A stretch of 64,000 bases of DNA from Lingula anatina (lineage: Eukaryota; Brachiopoda; Lingulata; Lingulida; Lingulidae). Below, in pieces: positions 1-11,979 of the stretch. The DNA lies in assembly GCF_001039355.2 (NCBI RefSeq), contig NW_019775436.1:161617-225616 (forward strand). The letters run 5' to 3'. Each line of letters starts with the position of its first letter. Position 1 is the stretch's first letter. The notes under the pieces are model-generated. The model saw only the letters and a list, made by a program, of their open reading frames with translations, was not told where the DNA came from and searched no databases. The position numbers and the translations under genes were made by a program.

Positions 1-1
1 G

Positions 2-79
2 CGGGAGGAGGTGGAGGTCTACAAGAGTAAATATTTCACTGCCAGCGACACTCTCAGGATGTACCAGGAGAGACTGGAG
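2..79 (+). CDS. Internal exon of unidentified coiled-coil-like protein
   Basis: First of five phase-matched plus-strand exons that form the 3' end of a gene entering from the left edge. It reads 26 codons without a stop (starts REEVEVYKSKY, ends YQERLE) and is followed by a GTGAGG donor at 80. The composition is rich in E, K, R and Q with hydrophobic residues at heptad-like spacing, typical of an alpha-helical coiled coil. The true 5' boundary of the exon is outside the window. I do not recognise the family; a centrosomal or cytoskeletal coiled-coil protein is possible but unproven. Together the five exons give 357 nt, a whole number of codons including the stop. Confidence 0.6.
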
Positions 80-264
80 GTGAGGGCATATATAGTTTAG
101 ATTCACCACATTCATCAGAAAAAGTTGACTAGACTTTATAACTGTTAAAATGAAGTGTCATTTATATACCAGAAGGAAGACTTTTTGGTGCAAAAGCAGT
201 GATTCAGTTATGTAACACCAAGTTTTAACCTTAAATAAAGTTTCGTGTTTTTTTTTTTCTATAG

Positions 265-313
265 AAAAGTAACAGACAGAAGGAAAGTATGGCAGCCTCC
301 ATTGCAAGAGAAG
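265..313 (+). CDS. Internal exon of the same coiled-coil-like gene
   Basis: A poly-T tract ending in an AG acceptor at 263-264 is followed by 49 nt encoding KSNRQKESMAASIARE, then a GTAAAC donor. It starts in phase 0, matching the preceding exon, and leaves one base over for the next. The charged helical character continues from the previous exon. Confidence 0.6.
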
Positions 314-616
314 GTAAACTTAGGATTGCTTGGAACAAATGTTTAGACAAATGTATATTGTGTTTCATGTGAATGTAGTATGTTGATTTTGGATAGGAGC
401 TTTATCTTTTGTGCCTTCCAGTATCTCATCTTATTTAAAGTAAAAATAAAGTACTCATTGACAAAGAAAAAGGTTTTATGCAAGCTGTTTTTGTTCGGTA
501 CTTAAATAGAAAGTTACAGTAATGAGACTACTCAGTTTAGTGTTTATAATGTTTATTATATATGCTGTATATTATGTCCCATTCTTTAAATTTTTCCTTG
601 TATTTTTTGTCTCCAG

Positions 617-677
617 TCAGCAGAACCAAGAAAGTCCTGACAAAATCAAAACAAAACTTCATGTCCAGATACGAGAG
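617..677 (+). CDS. Internal exon of the same coiled-coil-like gene
   Basis: The acceptor is TTTTTTGTCTCCAG. The 61-nt exon completes the split codon and reads VSRTKKVLTKSKQNFMSRYE, then ends in phase 2 before a GTCAGC donor. The lysine/arginine-rich stretch would fit a basic helical segment. The next intron contains the single-N join at 2640, so continuity with the following exons depends on that join being correct. Confidence 0.55.
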
Positions 678-1190
678 GTCAGCTGCCACATAGCAGAACT
701 TTATTCATAGAAGACATTGCAGAAATATCATGAGTATATGAACTGCGCTATACAGGATGGCATATATTGTGTGTATATGACAATGGGTATATGCACTGAA
801 TGGGGTGCAGAGAATGTATGACACTTTGCTAAACATATATGCATTTGTTAAACATGTGGATGCATGCAGACAAGGCCTGCAGTGTTCACTAGAGGATTAG
901 GGTAATAGAACGAGGTAAAGTAGTTCCACTGCCAGAGATGAGGAAACCAAGTTATGTAGTGATAGCACACTTGACTCTCATGGAAAACTGTATGTGGCCC
1001 AAAACACTGCCAAGTATTGATGTTTGGAAAAAGATTTTTTAAGAATAACATAAACAGAGTGACCATTTGAAAGAGGTGACTGAAAAGGGTAATGGGCCAA
1101 CTGAAACCATTTGGGAGTCATCCTTGCAGTGGTGGACACTTGGTTTACACTCACCTGCTATGTAATGCACACGATGTCAGAATAACTGAG

Positions 1191-1302
1191 GGATAATATA
1201 ACATTAATTTAGGGATAGTATAACAATAATTAAGGGATAGTATAAGAAAAATTTAGGGATGATGTAATAGTAGGTGAGGGATAATAATTTGGTTTAGTTG
1301 AG
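1191..1302. repeat. 22-bp tandem repeat, about five units
   Basis: Four units of exactly 22 bp start at 1191, 1213, 1235 and 1257, each opening with GGAT(A/G) and ending in (T/A)AG or GAG. A fifth, 24-bp unit follows and a partial sixth begins AGATAATATT. The units are diverged, so the array is old. Confidence 0.75.
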
Positions 1303-2639
1303 AGATAATATTGGCTTCCCAGAGTGGCCAAGACAAGACCAAACCATGCCTTCTTGAAGTTGAGCTCAAAATTATGTTAATTTTGCCAATTTTGTTTACA
1401 CTCAGAATCGATGCCAAATATGACAGCCTATGCCAATACCAGCATATTTATTACAGACCTGGGGACAACCCAAATCTATATTTTTCTTCAGTCGTGGTTA
1501 AATTAACTTACATGTTTTGTGGGCTGCTTGGACATTATTAAATTGGGCCTATATTAATGTAGGGATCCCCCTCCCATATATGTCTTAGAAATGAAAGCAG
1601 CATTGCTGTGTGCTTATTACAGCCAAATGCTTGTTATACTTTTCTTCATATGCAGGGCGTTTTTGTTTTATTTTTATTTATTTAATTATTTATTATATTC
1701 TTTTTTGCATAAAAATTTTCCAGCTTCTGCATTCAGCTTTCTGTTTCAAAATTTTGCCAATTTAATTTATTTTCTGCTCGCAAATGTGTATGATAAGGAA
1801 GGAATGGCTGTTCATTCATTGGCAGTATGGAGTGGTCTGACATTATCAGGACTTTATTCCCTTCAATTGCTAAAATATGTTATTTGAAAAAACGTATTTT
1901 GGAAACAGACTTTGCTCAAAGTCGGTCATATCCCACCAGATGTAATACATTTTTTTTTTTTTTTTTTTTTTTTGCATTGTTGGCTAAAAAAAAAGCATTT
2001 TTGATAACATATTTCAAAACTTTTCTGTTCCTTTCATTTCGTGTGGATTGACCTCAAGGTAATTTACACATATTTGTTTACCTTATGGGAATTGTTGACT
2101 TGCCAACACACTTTTGCTTCTCTTGGGTACTTTCCACAAGTAATTTGACAGCATAATATTTAAAGTAGGCTGATGAAGGGTTCTATTGCAGGTTCACTAA
2201 AAATGAAAAAAAAAATGTGGTTCAAAGACCATCATACAATATATTATTCTTGCAGTTGGTAAAAGGTATAAAAATGGATAGTTAAATAAATCGTATTTAT
2301 CGGTATTTGGATCAAATTAGGTGAGTTACATGCTCAGGCTTTTATATGTGTTGATATGTATATCTGGTCACAAAGCCTGATTTAAGAAAGAATAATTCTC
2401 ATAATGCACAAAATGTTTTCTCAAGTATGCATGCAAATGAAGCACTCATGGATATTTATAGAAGTATTGTGTTGTTAGTTCTATGCATCAGCAAATCTAG
2501 CCTAAAAACAGTTTGTATTTTTGTATCTCTGTTAAAAACCTTGCACCGTTTTATGAATTATCAATCATGTGTTATGTAATATGCCAAACGTGCTAATTTA
2601 AATTCAAGTAAAATGTGATCTCATAATAAATAGCTTAGT

Positions 2640-2640
2640 N
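2640..2640. other. Single N: likely assembly join
   Basis: One undetermined base between AT-rich sequence and an abruptly different segment. Two of the other three N characters in the window sit at duplication junctions, so this is probably also a contig join of unknown true length. Confidence 0.6.
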
Positions 2641-3197
2641 TTTCTCGCCCTAGTGCGAGCTGTCTTTCAGAATACTCACTTTGTAGTTGGACGACTTTGG
2701 ATGCACTGTACGTGTGGTGCAGTCGCAAGATCGAGCTTTTAGGACACGTTTTGTAAGTATTATAGCTTCTTCAATATCTTCCGTCATTAAACACCGAAAG
2801 CAAAGACGTATAAAAGAAAATTCACGCCAAATATAACACGGTTCTTTGCAATATTATGCCTATCGTTACCAGTATGTTACTCTAAGTATTAGAATACAGT
2901 ATATCGGTTTGCTTTGGGACTGCAACTTGCTAAACGTAAAAGCAGAACGGTGCACTCAGCTTCCCTTTAACAAAAACCTTTTTAGCTCTTCATTTTTTTT
3001 TTACTTCTGTATAAACACAATTGCGTGGCCTGGGCAATTAAAGAACATTTTTGATATAATTTGAAAGTCTCGTGTAAATGTAAGCAATATCATAAGGAAC
3101 TCAGACAGATTTAGAGAACACAGACAGGTTACATGTAGCTTAAATATTTTTCATATTTACTGCAGATAAGACTTGGACAGTCCGTTTTTTGTTTCAG

Positions 3198-3228
3198 GTT
3201 GACAAGTTCTCAAAGATCCCTTTGTAAA
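3198..3228 (+). CDS. Short internal exon, probably of the same gene
   Basis: A strong acceptor (poly-T then TTTCAG) and a consensus GTAAGTAT donor enclose 31 nt. Read in the phase left by the exon at 617 it encodes LTSSQRSLCK and returns the frame to phase 0, exactly what the final exon needs. Small size means it rests on splice-site quality and phase only. Confidence 0.45.
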
Positions 3229-3826
3229 GTAAGTATACTTCGTAAAATACAACATACGTACTCGCACAGGCGTGTATCAATTTTCTATTACACAATAATT
3301 AACAGAAAAATATTTTTACACTGCCTGCTGATCCCATTGCCAAATATTCTTCATTCTTTACACGACCAACTATATTAAAACTTGATGGCATTTGCATCCA
3401 GATTGTGTAAAATGTTTGAGATATATACTTAAAAGAGCAATTGTAAATCAGATTTTTTGCGCTTCTCTCTTCTATAAAGCGTTGCCTGCCAAACGCGTGG
3501 TGCACAGCGAGTATAAATATCATAAAACTAAAAGTATTAACAACCACAGATATAACCTTCACAATAAAAAAGTTTGTTTTTGATGTTTCTTTTTTAACAA
3601 GATGTCTTAAATAGTTATATCATTAATTCATTTTAGATCATTACTTCGGCTTACGGCAACTTCGGTTTCAGTTGTTTTTTCGATGCTAGTTGAGCTTGAA
3701 CTTTGGAGAAGCCAATAAACACGCACAACATTACTGTCTTAAATACTCTCTCATCTGTGATGTATTAGTCGTATTTTATGAACCTGTTTAGTAAAAAAAA
3801 TCCTGAACATTATTTTCTTATTTTAG

Positions 3827-3964
3827 GATCTCATTGAGATACTGCACACCAAATGCCTGCAAGCCACCCAGCCTTTGGTTTACATTCAGGAACCCGACGC
3901 CCACTTATGCATCTATCATATTAAAGCTAATTTAAATAGACACTTGTTATTCTGTGGTTATTAA
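3827..3964 (+). CDS. Terminal exon, C-terminus of the plus-strand gene
   Basis: The acceptor TATTTTCTTATTTTAG precedes 45 codons and a TAA stop. The reading begins DLIEILHTKCLQATQPLVYI and continues QEPDAHLCIYH before a more AT-rich tail. The first ~90 nt are clearly more GC-rich than the flanks, as expected for coding sequence. The gene is convergent with the large minus-strand RasGAP gene whose stop is at 11751. Function unknown; a chance open frame is not excluded. Confidence 0.4.
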   Translation, partial: DLIEILHTKCLQATQPLVYIQEPDAHLCIYHIKANLNRHLLFCGY

Positions 3965-4982
3965 TTTCGTTATGAAATAATGATGATAAAAATAGTAGTA
4001 ATAATGAAAGTGGAATAAGATTATATTGAATTGATAATGATTCGAGCACTTTCAAATTCAATATTCTGAAACTGATCTGTAGCTATTGTCTTAACTTTGA
4101 CGATTATCTGTGTTATATTTGTTAATATGCCCAGTGTTGAGTGAATGATGGAATCTGAACATTTAAAATGCCTTGGAGAATAAATCGAAAAGATTTTCAA
4201 CAACGAATATTAATGATGATCTTGCTTCATAAAAATTTGTTCTTAATTTTGTTGTTATTTTTATAAGTCGTAAAACAAAATAGTTCGTTCTCCCAGATAT
4301 CATTTGCCTCAATTTTCTCAACTGATCTTTTTTTAAGGGTTCTGGTTTTTGCTTTCACAAACTGATATTAGACGACCTTATATTCACATGATAGTTCTTC
4401 TTTCAAAAATTTGAGTAAATCAATTTAACCCCAAATTAGGCCTAAACATTTTGATAGTATAAGATTGGTTATTCTTTACAATTTCCATTATCTGCAAAAA
4501 AAAATTGCCTTATTAAATTTGGCATTTAAGAAATATTTCTGATCCCTGCATGTATTTTCTGGCAGATTTGAATGTGCAGTAAATTGTGATGCTTTTTACT
4601 AATTTGTGGAATAGTCACTTTCAAGGCCAACTATTAAGTGTCTCTCTGCTTGTCAAAAGTTGATTTCCCCTACTCAAAACTTTGCAAGCGTATCATTTTG
4701 AAATAAATTTTGTTCTCATTAGATAATTTTCTTTAGATAAATTTCCTGCAATAATTTTTCATACTTTTATATACAAGTTTCAACGGCTTTGTGCCTGTAT
4801 TTTTGTAATGGTTGTATTTGCATGCAAATTTTCTTGCCTTTTATCTATTGTTCTGTAAATTTAACACAAAAATTTTGCATTTTCTCAATAGCATTACTTC
4901 CAATGATATGCTTTTAAAAGGTATTAAAAAAGTTTCAAATGAACTTCGTTCTTAATGATACACCCAGCTATATGATAGTACG

Positions 4983-5441
4983 CACCCTCAAATGAAATGG
5001 ACTCGTCTCACCTGTCACCCCCTCAAATGAAATGAACTCGCCCCATCTGTCACCCCTCAAATGAAATAAACTCGCCCCACCTGTCACCCCTCAAATGGAA
5101 TGGACTCTTCCCACCTGTTAACCCTCAAATGAAATGAACTCGCCCCACCTGTCACCCTTCAAATGAAATGAACTCGCCCCACCTGTCACCCCTCAAATGG
5201 AATGGNAAAACTCGCCCCACCTGTCACCCCTCAAATGAAATGAACTCGCCCCACCTGTCACCCCTCAAATGAAATAAACTCGCCCCACCTCTCACCCCTC
5301 AAATGGAATGGACTCGACTCATCTGTCACCCCCCAAATGAAATGAATTCGCCCCACCTGTCACCCCTCAAATGAAATGGACTCGATCCACCTGTCACCCC
5401 TCAAATAAAATGAACTCGCCCCAATTGTCAAGCCCCGAGTA
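4983..5441. repeat. 34-bp minisatellite, about 13 units
   Basis: Units of 34 bp built on CCCCTCAAATGAAATGAACT followed by CGCCCCACCTGTCA are repeated head to tail with scattered substitutions. The array contains the N at 5206, so its true copy number is unknown. Confidence 0.9.
5206..5206. other. Single N inside the minisatellite
   Basis: A join within tandem repeats; the flanking sequence on both sides is the same 34-bp unit, so the gap length cannot be inferred. Confidence 0.7.
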
Positions 5442-7540
5442 CAGTTGGATTCATTTTGATTGTCACCAATAGCAATGCGGTAATAGTTACTACACTCATT
5501 TGTTTTTATGTATCGTCATTGATGATGATCAAATACAAACACATTTTTATTATACACATTTATTTTCACTGTATAGTAATTCCATGCTCACTGTATGTTA
5601 CCTCTGATCCTTAATGTCAATGTGTACTACAGAAAACTATAATTACGCATGTGTACTTAAATTCCATTTTGTTTTATACATTTCTCTCACAACAAATTTA
5701 TGATAAATATAATATGTACATTCACACCGTTGGATAAACAGGGAGTCAACAATTAAAACAGTGCCCGAGAAAGTGTGCATATGTAAAATTATACTTAAAC
5801 TTTTAGTGGTAATACTTTAGAATATGAAATATATAATTATATATAAATTAACATTCTGATAATTCCTTCATTATGTCCATATCACATTGTTATAACGTTG
5901 GACTTTAGACCAAAATCGGCGATGAAAGAAAATTAATACTTTCCGAATTTGGAATTCCAAAATATGCGTAAATTTCTTTTCAAGCGATATTCTCATAACG
6001 CCAGACAGGACAAATTACATTTAAAAAATGAGAAAATTTATTAGTCTCAGAACCGGATTGGCTTTGTTGGGCCTTTGTTTAAAGTAGATTACATAATTAT
6101 GATTCAACTTAGTTTTCATTATCACATGTTGACCATAACTTTTTTTTGCTAATTTTTGACATATAGAAATTATAGCTTTTTATTTTGTGCTGGAATTTTA
6201 TTATTAGTATTGAGCTTTTTTACTCACAGACACCAATATCTGAAACTGATGCCAAACGTAACTGCAGATTAAAAAAAATGTCAAATTTACATGGAAATCT
6301 AAAAGTTCCCTAGTACTGCATATAGAGTATAGTACAGACCGCAAGGTGATACCTGCTTCTTACATTTGAATGGAAATGATACATCTGAAAATGGGCAGAT
6401 CCAGAATATATTCCTTTTCATATTTCATGACAAAATACACAGCATTTCATCTTTCAAACAAAAGTTAGAATACGGGGATATTTTGAGCTAATTGCAATTT
6501 TTACAAAAATAATTGTTAAAGCGAATTTGAAAGCACTTTGTTTTAATTTGAAGAAAAAATACCTATTGGATAAATTGTAGACTCTGAAAATTCAGAACAT
6601 GCCAATATAACATTTACTTTAGTTTCCTTCAGACAGAATCAAAACGACCCAAAACAGCACATTTATTTTTACAAATTGCTCGTAATACACTAGAGTCACA
6701 TAACACAAATGATGAAAATAAAACTGATATCTACAACGTAAATAATAATAACAAATAATCCGATAACTAATCAACTTAATAAATATTCTTAGTCCAGTTT
6801 ATATTCGCAATATGGTGAAAATTTGTGAAATTTTGAAAATTGTGACGCGCAAACACTGAAAAATAGCATCACAGCATTTAAACATTTCGATGACTACACT
6901 TTTGCTTAACAAATAAAAATTGGAGAAAAGGGTAAATATGTTTCAATTGGTATCAGATATCTCCCCACTAATTTGAAAAAGATCAATTACTCCCAAGCTT
7001 ATAATTCGAAAACAAAAATGATCGATTTCTGTATATAATTTGTCAAGGGAACATTATCGATCTTACTTTATCATTTTGATCTGTTAAAATCTAATAAATA
7101 GTCCAAAAATGTTTTGAAAAATCACATTAGAACGCATGCACAATTTTCACCATACTGCATGTGCGGTGAGTGAGTGCGTGTTTGTGTGTGTGAGTGTGCG
7201 TGCAGGTGCGTGTGACTGTTTCCAGTTCCAAAATACGGCCAAGAAAACTAGGACAGCTTCTATGAGACGCATGGAGGATCTCGGCAAAGGAATTGGCACT
7301 TCTGAAACATCAAAAATAACGCTTTAATAACTACAACAAAATGACAATTCTACATTCCATAAAATAAAAATCTAACTAAGATTAGATTAACTGAAATTGG
7401 AAAGACTTGTGCTAATGTTGAAAAAGTCGCATTCGGGCTGGTTGATCACAAGTTTGAAGAAATCAAATGAAACTCGTATGTGGTTAAGATTTAAAATTTC
7501 AATAAATGCTGTGTACTGTTTTATAGTCCACTGTGAGAGG

Positions 7541-7544
7541 AATA

Positions 7545-7596
<52 letters not shown>
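7541..7596. repeat. (TAA)n microsatellite
   Basis: An almost perfect run of ATA/TAA trinucleotides, about 18 copies. Confidence 0.95.
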
Positions 7597-8822
7597 GTTA
7601 TACGACCAATGCTTCGGGGAAGCGTTCCAAAAGTAAATACTAAAACATACGGAGCAATTAGTTAATTAGGTTATTAGTGTCGATAGAGACAAAGTCGAAG
7701 TGCAGTGACATGATGCATATTTCAATTTTTCATGTGCATCACACTTTATTTGATGAATGATAAAACAGCCCGCTTCTACAATATGCAAAAACGTTGAGTT
7801 AAATCTCCGAAAACATCCTATGGATATCAAGAATTTCTTGGTCATCGTGAAAACTTATTTTAAAAGTTCTCTCTCGTTCACCTGCTCCAGTTGCAAAAAT
7901 GAAACGCGTTCTCCAAATATTTTTAAAAAGCAAATGAGAAGGTTCAGGCTAATAAATCAAGTACAAATACTATAGAAGCGTTTTTCTGAAAGGATACAAA
8001 TGCGTTCCGGTGGCCCGATTACGCAAAGTTAGTGGTAGTAAATGAAGTAACAGCGGCTGGGCACCAAAAAGTGATTTCTAATTTACCAGCTTTTCTCATA
8101 TTTCACTGCTTTTTGGGGGCAGCGTGCTTTTCAATATTTTAAAGAAATAATCAACATTCAGCTTTTCTGAAATCCACTGAACTACCCAGACAAACGAATT
8201 TTAGAACACGTGAAAAAAATGAGGATGTTATTCTAGTACAAACGAGAAGAAAGGTGAAGGAAATAATGGTACAGAGAAATGGCAAAGAACCTAATCAACC
8301 AATTTGAAGAATATATGAATAAAAACAAGCTTCAGACAAACACTTATACACAAGCTACATCAAACTTACATCACAACAGACAGGAGAGAAATATGTAAAT
8401 TACTTTGACAACTGTCGCACATACCACATAATCGAGGTAAACGCAACTTCTTTCCACTTGTATACTTGCGTAAGAGACAGACTGGCTTCCACTTTAGAGT
8501 CATCCTACAAGATGTGTCCAAGTTTCTGCGCTGAGTGAAATGTTCGTCTCTGGGACTTCAACACACCTATCCTGTGTCTTCTTCATACAGGGTCCAGCTG
8601 TCAAGTGACCAGTGAAGATGACAGCTCACACTGTGCTGAGGGGCTTATTGTTATGTAAATGACAACAGGTATGGAGCATTTTGATTGAAGGGTTGATGTT
8701 GAAACCATTCTTATAGAACTGCGAATCTGTATGGTCTTATATAATAAATTGATAAAATACGAAAATTTGTGAGCTCTTGACTAATAGTTTTATACACATC
8801 ATAAAGTTATAGACGTCTTTAA

Positions 8823-8842
8823 CCCCCCCCCCCCCCCCCCCC
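8823..8842. repeat. Poly-C run
   Basis: Twenty consecutive C residues in an otherwise AT-rich region. Confidence 0.95.
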
Positions 8843-11750
8843 TTTGCAGAGTGCGCCAAGAAAGAATCCCATCTTTACTCAACTCTTGTGGAGGGTTATT
8901 GGTTCAGACGGATATAGTTCGCTAACCTTTCTATTGTCATGTTTTGGCTCATTCTGAGCGCGGGGGTATATAGTAACTGCCCCCACTGTCTTTTTTGTAT
9001 TAACTTTTAAAAGAACATTTGTAAAATTTCTGTTGTAGAGATCCTCCCCCTCCCACACCGCACACACTAGGGAACTAAAGAAAGATAATACCGGCGACTT
9101 TAGATATGATTTATGCAATTACAGAATGCCCACGTAGAAAATTTTGTTCAATTTTGCTTCCTAATTATTTGGATATCTAGGAGGCACAAACTCGACTTCA
9201 TTTTAATTGATTAAGTTGCCGAATTGTGGTGTGTGGCACAGACCATTTCTCATTTAGCGTCCCTGCTTAAATTTATCATGAAGTGAATAATAAATATATT
9301 TCACGTTTTTATTTTCCTGATATATCTATTCGATTTTAAATGTGGTCTTTTTTTACCAAATCAAATCAAGTTAAAGCATTACTTAAAAGCAGATATTTAA
9401 GACACATCTCGATATTACAGCAAATTCTAACACAAACTGCACAGCTTGGATGAAGACACACATAACAACTCCAATTCATATTTTTTCATTGGACTTTTTA
9501 TTAATTCCTCCATCTTAAAGAAAAGACGGAAGCCTTGCCAGGACAGTAATAAATACCAGCATAATAAATATATGGAGATACCTCCAAGGTGTCCGGCTGA
9601 ATGGGCTGGACACTGTCCAGTCAGGATGGACACTCCACAACAGCTATCACTACAGGTTAGCAACAAAGTACAGTGACTACTATTGAGGATGCCACCTGGT
9701 GGAGAGATGTACATACACTAGAGACTATGTACAAAATATACACACACCTACATAACATGACAATGGGCATTGTACGTGAAAATATCGAACCTCGACTGTT
9801 ATCAGTTGGTTGACGGTGGCCCGTTTCACTAAACCAATGAAATCGAAATTGGTCTTAGAAAACAGTTCTTTGAATCTTAGCTGACAAATTGGCTTTGAAG
9901 AAGAACCCAAAAGGGTTCTGTCTTTTCACTAAGGCCCCTTATGCAAATTGTGATTGTCTTGTCAATGGCTTTTTCCTCTCCATAGATGACTAAATCTCTC
10001 ATTACATTGATTGTGAGGACCAATCATTGGTAAAACACAAGGGGCTAATGCAACAAAGTTGGCTTTTCGTAACTGGTTGAATTAAGCCGTCTAAGCTAAG
10101 TCCAAAAAACTTCAGACCTATTGTGAAAAGGTTTCTATTAAGTTGGATGCTGTTTATAGAGGATGGAATGACCAGTGAAGACTTCTATAAAAAAAAAACC
10201 TGACCCAAATGTGTCTACTGGTACCTTGATAACTAGGGAAGTATGCTTTGGGTTAAAGTAACAACCAAATTTTAACTAACGCACAAACAATTTGTCAATG
10301 TTATTGTTCTACAAAGTAAAAGAGAAATCTTAAAATGAAGATATCTATTTGCCCAATTCAGTGTGAAATGTGCACAGGGTGGGGAATGAAAGGAGTGAGG
10401 AATGAAAGGGTTAAGTTACAAGTGACCTGACTCACACACCCTAGATAAGACACAGCGTTGTTAAGGCCAGTTCTTCTTTACAAAGCCTTCTATCCATGAA
10501 AAACAGATACAAACTGGGTTGATTGACTTTCAAGTCTTCACAGCTCTGTAACAAACACAATGCTCTGTATGACAAGTACCAGCATTGCCCATACACATGT
10601 ACATGTAGCATAGTTTGTGACAAAATTTACAATAACAACATTATTATATACATATAGAAAGACCTTGAACACTAGCAGGGAAATAGCCCATACCTTCTGA
10701 ACACATTGCGTAGAATTGAACATGTACGTATAATTACAATTATTTGCAGCTTTCTAAACAAGATACCATTGCTTGGGAACAGCTTATTTTCTTTTTATCC
10801 TGGGAACTAATCGGAAAATTATCTTTTTTTTTTTGCTACAGAAATTCTGATGCCCATCTTACTTATCTCATACTAACATATGGTTCGAAATAATTTTCAT
10901 TTCAGAACTGATAAGGAATAAACTATTCCTCAAAGATCATTATACAAATTGCATATAATAAACTAGACATAATTTTAGCACCAAATGAAAAACAAAACCC
11001 GCCGTTACTTGGTAAATAATATTGCACAATAATTTCAATGGCAGTGCTGTTGACAAACGCTGACACTGATTGTACATGTCAGGGTGTGACACTAAAGCTT
11101 ACGACACACACACAGAGTTAAGTATGACATTTTGATTTCTTAATATTCACATCAGATCTACGGGAAAATTTATCTACATATAAAACACCGAATAAGGCAA
11201 CTGTGAAACGGACAATTTTCTTCTCTCTTTGTGAAAATGTACGAATATCTCCCGCTGATATTTGCCATATTGTTGGAAGAAGTGCATAACAATAGCATTT
11301 CCCAATCATAATTTTCTTAATTTGTTTCTCTTTTTTTTTGCATGAACCTTATGAAAAGAAAACAAAACCTTTGGACAATTTTTCAACTTCGAGTCCAGCT
11401 CTTATAATTGCAAATTGCTGTTAAACATCCATTGAAATGCAGAAAAGTCTGATAATCCTCACTTAAGTGTTCGAAGATGATTTCTGCAACATATTTTGCC
11501 CTCTTAACAGTTAGGGGTTTCACGTTAAGATATGATTTCAGAATCTTAGAAGATTCTCAGTTTGAAAAACTGTCATTAACCATCTTCTGCAGTGAAAACT
11601 TTTAAACTGGGTTTGAAGAAGGAGGATGGAACAGACGTTGGACCAAAGTCCATCTTCAAATAACCCAGATATTGTACACTAAAATGGTACTTTTCTTTTC
11701 TCATCTTGTGCAATGTAGAATGTTAACAAGAGCTTGTCTTGAAGTCCGCG

Positions 11751-11979
11751 TCAGACAGCGCAAACTTGGCCCTGGTGGTTCCAGGGGGATATGACGCCAT
11801 TTTTTCCAACTCCCTGGTACCTTTCCTTCAGCTGGCTCAGGGCTGTCATGAGGCGTGTGTTCGCAGAGTCCAGGGACTGAATGCGCCGCTCTTGTGCTTC
11901 GACAATTTTTTGTTTCTGCGTGACCAGCTTCTGCATTTCAGCGTGCTCTCTGCGCAATTCCTCCTCCACACTAATCAAC
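11751..11979 (-). CDS. RasGAP exon 20 (coiled coil end and C-terminus)
   Basis: Encodes [20 protein letters not shown] and [20 protein letters not shown], nearly the vertebrate sequence. It then reads [21 protein letters not shown] before TGA. NG(V)ISP recalls vertebrate RNGISPTN, but the tail ends about 15-20 residues earlier than DAB2IP/RASAL2 and lacks a clear PDZ ligand of the SYNGAP1-alpha1 type. Confidence 0.94.

Larger units (their letters stand above)
680..3190. other. Intron of the left gene with a 1-N join
   Basis: No further exon is supported here. It contains the 22-bp tandem repeat at 1191, T-rich tracts around 1650-1970 and the join at 2640. Confidence 0.4.
3965..11750. other. 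Intergenic region between convergent genes
   Basis: Apart from the minisatellite, the (TAA)n tract and the poly-C run listed separately, I see no coding exon here on either strand. The right part should contain the 3' untranslated region of the RasGAP gene; a minus-strand AATAAA lies near 9495 but I cannot tie it to a cleavage site. The short open frames present have no splice context or recognisable protein. Confidence 0.5.

Noticed and set aside
1591-1887. 98-codon hydrophobic open frame
   Set aside because: T-rich intronic sequence naturally translates as F/L/Y; no signal peptide logic or start context.
4983-5441. Possible CRISPR-like array
   Set aside because: The 34-bp units are contiguous with no unique spacers, and the genome is animal.
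7136-7327. 63-codon plus-strand open frame with cysteines
   Set aside because: Overlaps a GTGTGT-rich stretch, no splice sites or recognisable protein; AT-rich flanks.
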